This document shows, in pieces, positions 13,934 to 18,003 of a DNA stretch of 18,003 nt. The notes beneath the pieces are model-generated. The model made no database searches, was not told where the DNA came from, and saw nothing but the letters and a program-made list of their open reading frames with translations. The position numbers were made by a program, and so were the translations under genes. Position 1 is the first letter of the stretch. Each line of letters begins with the position of its first letter. The DNA is from an uncultured Chloroflexota bacterium (GTDB taxonomy: Bacteria > Chloroflexota > Chloroflexia > Thermomicrobiales > UBA6265). The DNA lies in assembly GCA_937901745.1 (NCBI GenBank), contig CALGSZ010000021.1, positions 1 to 18,003 on the forward strand, read 5' to 3'.

Positions 13934-14980
13934 GTGCCCGAGGCCGCCGCTCATCTGGTTGAAGCGTGCGCACGACGCCCGTACGGCTCCGAGGATCACT
14001 TGACCGAGGTGCTGGCGACCGCTTGCAGGCTTTGCCCCGACTTCGCGCGCTCGCTCGCGCGGAGGCTCGGGGCTGCTTCGGACTGGGATCCGGACGCCTC
14101 GGAGATCCGAACCCAGTACTGGCTCGGCGGGGACGCGCGAGTCGATCTCAGGCTGGGATCGCGAAACCAGGAGACTATCCTGATCGAGGACAAGATCGAC
14201 GCACCGTGGACCGGAGGAGACCAGCTCGATCGGTATCGGAAGCTCTCTCCGCACGCACGAGTTGCCACGATCGTTCCGCACGAAAGACGCGCCGAAGCGA
14301 GCGAGCTTTGGCCCGAGGCCTCGGTGATCTCCTGGCGCGACGTCCACGCCTTGACTGGCGAGGCGCTCGGGCAACCTCAGGTACGTGATGCTGCCACTGC
14401 GCGCGCGTTCGTCGCGGTAGACGAACTTCGCAGCTTGATCGAGAGACTAGGGTTGGGGCCGGTGGCGCCCATCACTCGCGAAGACATCGAGGCCCTGGAT
14501 CACGCGGGTCCAGCTCGAGCGCGCCTTACCGCCCTCCTCAAAGAGCTTGCAGCGTACCTGCCGCTGCGCAACAGCGACGAGAAGCGATGGAAGCTATTCC
14601 CCAAGACCGAAGGTCGTGACGATGAGCTCGGCGTCTACCCGGAGATACGCCTCGTGACTCCGTTCGACAACCCGAGCTACGAGCATGTCACGATCTACGC
14701 TGGCCTCATCGTTCGCCCGGACTCTCGGATCTACACCCCCACCGTCAAGCTACGAGACGCGGCCCCCGATGAAGCCGACCATCTCCTCGCAGCAGGCAAT
14801 GTGGACGTAGAGCAGTGGGCGGGGGAAAGAGAGCTGGCCATTGCCGATCGACAGCTTCTGGAGGACCTCGTGCTCGGCAAACCCACCGGGGACGAACAGG
14901 TCCAAGAGGTACTGGAGTGGGCGACGAAGACGATCGAGGCCGCCCGCGAGGTTGCCTCCCGCCTCCGGCCCACGGCATAG
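13934..14980 (+). CDS. PD-(D/E)XK nuclease superfamily protein
   Basis: The N-terminal part carries a nuclease core: a helix with EDHLTEVLATAC (20-31), then RVDLRLGSRNQETILIEDKI, giving Asp71, Glu85 and Lys87 (D-x13-E-x-K), followed by GGDQLDRYRKL (94-104). This pattern is typical of PD-(D/E)XK proteins of the PDDEXK_4-like type found as stand-alone genes in defence islands and prophages. The C-terminal half (KRWKLFPKTEGRDDELGVYP...) is beta-rich and probably specificity-determining; its family is unknown to me. The start is uncertain: GTG 13934 gives 348 aa and is where family-like sequence begins, but the frame is open back to 13826. No ribosome site is clear. The gene is followed 12 nt later by the frameshifted HD gene on the same strand. 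Confidence 0.75.
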   Translation: MPEAAAHLVEACARRPYGSEDHLTEVLATACRLCPDFARSLARRLGAASDWDPDASEIRTQYWLGGDARVDLRLGSRNQETILIEDKIDAPWTGGDQLDRYRKLSPHARVATIVPHERRAEASELWPEASVISWRDVHALTGEALGQPQVRDAATARAFVAVDELRSLIERLGLGPVAPITREDIEALDHAGPARARLTALLKELAAYLPLRNSDEKRWKLFPKTEGRDDELGVYPEIRLVTPFDNPSYEHVTIYAGLIVRPDSRIYTPTVKLRDAAPDEADHLLAAGNVDVEQWAGERELAIADRQLLEDLVLGKPTGDEQVQEVLEWATKTIEAAREVASRLRPTA

Positions 14981-14992
14981 CACGGCCGACGC

Positions 14993-15514
14993 GTGAGCGA
15001 GCATGCACCCAACGTCATCCTGGGCGAGCGCTTCACGCGCGAGCTTGAGCTCGCAGTCGAGCTGCACTCACGGCAGGCGCGCAAGGGGACCGGCACCCCC
15101 TACCTCGGCCACGTCCTCGGGGTCGCCTCGCTCGTGATCGAGGACGGTGGCAGCGAGGACGAGGCGATCGCCGCGCTGCTCCACGACGGGCCCGAGGACG
15201 CGGGAGGGGAGGAGACGCTCAGGCGGATCAGCGCGGAGTTCGGGTCGACGTCGAGCGCATCGTCGCCGCCTGCAGCGACACCTTCGTGAGCCCAAAGCCT
15301 CCCTGGCGCGAGGCCGGAGGCCTACATGGAACGCCTCGAACGCGCGGCCGACGACGAGCTACGCGTATCGCTCGCCGACAAGGTCCACAACGCCCGCGCG
15401 ATCCTCGCCGACTACAAGCTCGGACGGTCGCAGAACTCGAGCGGTTGGCTGACCGCGGCGCGTAGCGCGGTCTCCCTGGCATGCATCGCAGCAGGACGAG
15501 TCCTCCTGCGCTAG
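14993..15514 (+). pseudogene. HD-domain phosphohydrolase (RelA/SpoT-like), frameshifted
   Basis: From GTG 14993 the frame reads LGERFTRELELAVELHSRQA, YLGHVLGVASLVIED and AALLHDGPEDAGGEETLRRI, including the HD metal-binding dyad, up to about 15243. There one base is missing: homology moves to the next frame (VDVERIVAACSDTFVSPKPP). Near 15320 one extra base returns it to the first frame (YMERLERAADDELRVSLADK, VHNARAILADYK). After ADYK the usual WYYR tail is absent and an unrelated GRSQNSSGWLTAARS tail ends at 15514. A full-length relative would act as a (pp)pNpp or nucleotide phosphohydrolase. Here the middle is out of frame and the end is replaced, so activity is unlikely. Two compensating sequence errors cannot be excluded, but would not explain the lost C-terminus. 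Confidence 0.75.
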
Positions 15515-16809
15515 TCGACTTCCACCGCGATCAGGGGCCAGAAGGCGGTCTCCGCGATGATGCGCACTCCGTACTCGCGAGCCTTCTTCGCCTTCCCTGA
15601 ATTTGAGTAAGGATCGGCCGTGACCAGAACGTCCAGCTTCTTGGTCACCGATTTGTGCACCTCAAGACCAGCCGTCCGAGCCAGGTACTCCGCTTGCTCA
15701 CGAGTGATGGGCCTACCGTTGAGCGTGCACTCGAGCTTTCCGGTGAAGCACACAGACTTGCCAACAAAACTCTCCGACCGCATGGGGGCTGCCTCCGTGC
15801 TCGCTCGGCGCGCAGCGACCTCGAGCCGTTCGTTGATGTCCTCGACGCCGAGTACGCCCGCGACCAGCTCCAGGTCGTAGCGCTCCCGCTCAGTGATCCT
15901 GCGGTCGGCCAGCGCAGCGGTGCACAGCGCGTCGAAGTAGCAGTGGTGGGCGTCGCTGAGATCTTCCCCGGACAGATCGTAGAGCTCCGCAGCGCGGCGC
16001 AGGTCCTCCCGCTCCGACTCGCTCAAATGCCGATCCTCAAGCGCGCGATCGAGGATCTCCAGGTACGCGCTCACGTCGCCGGAGGAGGTCACGACCTCGC
16101 CCCGTTCTCGCACCAGCCGGGAGAGAAACGCATCGTCAGTGATTGCTCGCCGTGCCGCGCGGCCGCGCGGACGTGGCTCGGCAAGCGTCGGTCCCGAGGG
16201 CCAATCCGCCGGCGGCTGTCCGCAGCCGAGCTCCGAGAGCGGCCGCTGCCGAATCGCCAGGATCCCATCCAGCACCTCGAAGAGGCGAGCACATGCCTTG
16301 GCGTCGTCGAGGGCCCGGTGGCAGCGGCCGGGATCGATCCCCAAGGCTCGGCAGCAGTCGACGAGTCTGTTGACCCTGAGGCCCGCCTCCCGGCTCAACG
16401 CGATCGTGCACAAGCCGGGAATCGGCCCCACGTCGTAACCCGCCCGACTCAGCTCGGCCTGAAGGAATGCTTGGTCGAACCTCACGTTGTGGGCGACCAC
16501 AACCCGACCGGAGAGCAGGTCCAGCACGTCTCCGACGACGTCCCGGAAGCGCGGAGCGTCGATCACATCGGCGCCGCGAATACCGTGAACGTCGGTTGCC
16601 CCGAGGTCGCGCTCGGGGTTGAGGAGCGTGTGCCACTCGGTTTCGACCCCGTCGCGACCAAGCTGGATCACCGCCAGCTCAACAATGCGGTGGTTGGCAG
16701 CCGGGTGCAGACCCGTGGTCTCGCAGTCGACGACGGCCACGCCGTGGTCGTCCAGCGTCGCCTGCGGCGCTGAAGCGCGCCGTCCGAATATGCCATCGAG
16801 AATCGACAC
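15511..16809 (-). CDS. DnaQ-like 3'-5' exonuclease with TerB-like and BRCT domains
   Basis: A DEDDh exonuclease fold occupies residues 22-185: DCETTGLHP with Asp28 and Glu30, AHNVRFD with Asp112, and HRALDDAKA with His164 and Asp169. The middle (about 223-325) has two helical blocks (YLEILDRALEDRHLSESERE and YFDALCTAALADRRITERER) that resemble TerB or tellurite-resistance-like repeats. Residues 345-430 form a BRCT domain (GKSVCFTGKL, ITREQAEYLARTAGLEV, KKLDVLVTAD). The GTG start at 16809 has GGGGGGG 5 nt upstream. At 432 aa this matches DNA polymerase III epsilon-like proteins of actinobacteria that combine exonuclease with BRCT. It should process DNA 3' ends during repair, with BRCT recruiting it to nicks or partners. 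Its stop overlaps the end of the HD pseudogene by 4 nt (convergent). Confidence 0.88.
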   Translation of the reverse strand: MSILDGIFGRRASAPQATLDDHGVAVVDCETTGLHPAANHRIVELAVIQLGRDGVETEWHTLLNPERDLGATDVHGIRGADVIDAPRFRDVVGDVLDLLSGRVVVAHNVRFDQAFLQAELSRAGYDVGPIPGLCTIALSREAGLRVNRLVDCCRALGIDPGRCHRALDDAKACARLFEVLDGILAIRQRPLSELGCGQPPADWPSGPTLAEPRPRGRAARRAITDDAFLSRLVRERGEVVTSSGDVSAYLEILDRALEDRHLSESEREDLRRAAELYDLSGEDLSDAHHCYFDALCTAALADRRITERERYDLELVAGVLGVEDINERLEVAARRASTEAAPMRSESFVGKSVCFTGKLECTLNGRPITREQAEYLARTAGLEVHKSVTKKLDVLVTADPYSNSGKAKKAREYGVRIIAETAFWPLIAVEVD

Positions 16810-17007
16810 GCTGACCCCCCCAGTTCGTAGTTGTGGCTGTGAAGACTAGGCCTGCCGGGCCGTCAGGGTCGGCGGCGTGGCTTCCCATTGCCTTCCTGCA
16901 GCGCTTGCCGATCAGGTCGGCCCAGGTCTTCGCGACCTGACAGGACATAGCCATATGGCATGCCCGCGTAGCAAGCCGCCGAGAAAGCCATTAGGACTTC
17001 CGATGAG

Positions 17008-18003
17008 ATGGCACGCATGTATCCACGCACGCTCCTCCGGGGGGAGGTAAAGAGCGAAGCGGAAGTCAAGGTCTTCCGCGCGCTTCGCGACCAGCTCGAC
17101 GACGAGTGGGAGGCCTACCACTCGGTGAGCTGGATGATGCGCGACCACGCCGAGGGTGCCGAGGACGGCGAGATCGACTTCGTGCTGTGCCACCCCGAGC
17201 GGGGCATCATCTGCCTCGAGGTCAAGGGCGGCGGGATCGAGTGCCGGCACGGCGAGTGGTTCCGCGTCCTCGACGGCGAGCGCACGCGCGTGCCCGATCC
17301 CTTCACTCAGGCGCTCGACCACCGCTACGCGCTCAAGCGCAAGATCGCCGAGCAGGACGGCTGGCAGGACCACGAGCTCTTCATCGCGCACGCGCTCGTC
17401 TTCCCCGACATCACCGTGCACGAGCTCGTGCTCGCGCCCGACGCGCCGGCGGAGATCATCATCGACCGCCACGGCGTCGCCGAGTTCCCCGCCGCGCTCG
17501 AGCGCGCGCTCGCCTACCACCGCGGCTCGCGCGACAAGCGGCAGATGCCGGGCGAGGAGGGCGCCGCGATGCTGCGGGAGCTGCTCGCGCGCGACCTCTT
17601 GATCCGCGTCCCGCTCGCCAGCCGGATCCTGGACGAGGAGGTCGAGCTGCAGCGGATGACCTTCGAGCAGGCGAGCATCCTCAACCGCTTCGGGCGCGAG
17701 CGGCGGCTGGTCGTCTACGGGTGCGCCGGCTCGGGCAAGACGATGGTTGCCGTCGAGCAGGCAAGGCGCGTCGCCGAGGCCGGCGAGCGCGTTCTGTTCG
17801 TGTGCTTCAACAAGCCGCTGCGCAAGTTCCTCAACGAGCGCTTCCCGCACGAACGCGTCCAGTACTGGAACTTCCACGCGCTCTGCGTGCGCCTCGCGGG
17901 CGAGGCCGGCGTGGAGCTGCCCAAGTACGACGGCAACCCGCCCGCGCGCTACTGGGACGAGGAGCTCCCGGACGCGCTGGTCGCGGCCATCGACAAGCTC
18001 GGC
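17008..18003 (+). CDS. NERD-domain SF1 helicase (UvrD-like), 3' end outside the window
   Basis: The frame opens at ATG 17008 (MARMYPRTLL) or ATG 17017 and stays open to the window edge (at least 329 residues). Counting from 17017, residues of about 1-150 form a NERD nuclease-related domain: GEIDFVLCHPERGIICLEVK, with Asp54, Glu68 and Lys70, then a Trp at 81. A helicase P-loop GCAGSGKT (235-242) follows, with a Q-like LNRFGRERRLVVYG segment before it and VLFVCFNKPLRKFLNERFPH after it, as in superfamily 1 (UvrD/RecB-like) motors. NERD-helicases combine DNA-end cutting with unwinding and often occur near defence genes. Motifs II-VI lie outside, so the protein cannot be called complete. AGGA at 16993-16996 is a modest ribosome site. 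Confidence 0.85.
   Translation, partial: MARMYPRTLLRGEVKSEAEVKVFRALRDQLDDEWEAYHSVSWMMRDHAEGAEDGEIDFVLCHPERGIICLEVKGGGIECRHGEWFRVLDGERTRVPDPFTQALDHRYALKRKIAEQDGWQDHELFIAHALVFPDITVHELVLAPDAPAEIIIDRHGVAEFPAALERALAYHRGSRDKRQMPGEEGAAMLRELLARDLLIRVPLASRILDEEVELQRMTFEQASILNRFGRERRLVVYGCAGSGKTMVAVEQARRVAEAGERVLFVCFNKPLRKFLNERFPHERVQYWNFHALCVRLAGEAGVELPKYDGNPPARYWDEELPDALVAAIDKLG

Noticed and set aside
16912..17877. Long - strand open frame (321 codons) opposite the NERD helicase.
   Set aside because: It is a GC-driven antisense shadow: the + strand carries the NERD and P-loop motifs, the - strand only Leu/Ala/Glu/Arg repeats.
1..18003. tRNA, rRNA, CRISPR arrays, transposase genes and integrase or attachment sites.
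   Set aside because: None could be recognised by eye: no cloverleaf, no regularly spaced repeats, no DDE or recombinase motifs. Island mobility is inferred only from truncated genes.

Overview
The window is high-GC DNA. The gene families and the frequent GTG starts fit an actinomycete-like soil bacterium, perhaps Thermoleophilia/Solirubrobacterales. That placement is inferred from composition and gene content only; there is no rRNA or tRNA to test it.

Layout. The left part (1-2400) is a graveyard: the last codons of an upstream gene, a 5' fragment of an HD-domain phosphohydrolase, a small acidic hypothetical gene, a PucR-type regulator lacking its N-terminus, and a 3' HD-hydrolase fragment back to back with it. 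A defence-like island (about 2400-10640) follows. It holds a C5 cytosine methyltransferase overlapping a Vsr endonuclease on the + strand. Convergent to them is a - strand operon that reads, in transcription order: a short ORF with a strong Shine-Dalgarno, a sigma-factor-like protein, an Arg-rich 100-aa ORF, a 776-aa GHKL ATPase, and an HTH-GHKL ATPase broken by an amber codon and a frameshift. The last three junctions of this operon are exact 4-nt start/stop overlaps. A divergent 386-aa winged-helix-like gene of unknown family and an internal fragment of an SNF2-type helicase close the island.

The middle-right part (10680-13769) is metabolic: a Rieske ferredoxin, an FGGY sugar kinase and a membrane fatty-acid desaturase, all on the - strand, with two conspicuous perfect inverted repeats between or upstream of them. 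From 13900 nucleic-acid genes return: a PD-(D/E)XK nuclease-like protein, a second HD-hydrolase copy (frameshifted), a DEDDh exonuclease-TerB-like-BRCT protein, and a NERD-domain SF1 helicase that runs off the right edge.

How they might work together. Methylase plus Vsr would modify cytosine and repair the T:G mismatches that deaminated 5mC produces. No cognate restriction enzyme is recognisable. The paired GHKL ATPases with a dedicated sigma-like regulator are the best candidate for an undescribed (probably anti-phage) module, but one of its genes is damaged in this genome, so the module may be decaying here. The three HD-hydrolase pieces, the truncated regulator and the helicase fragment all point to repeated recombination around the island.
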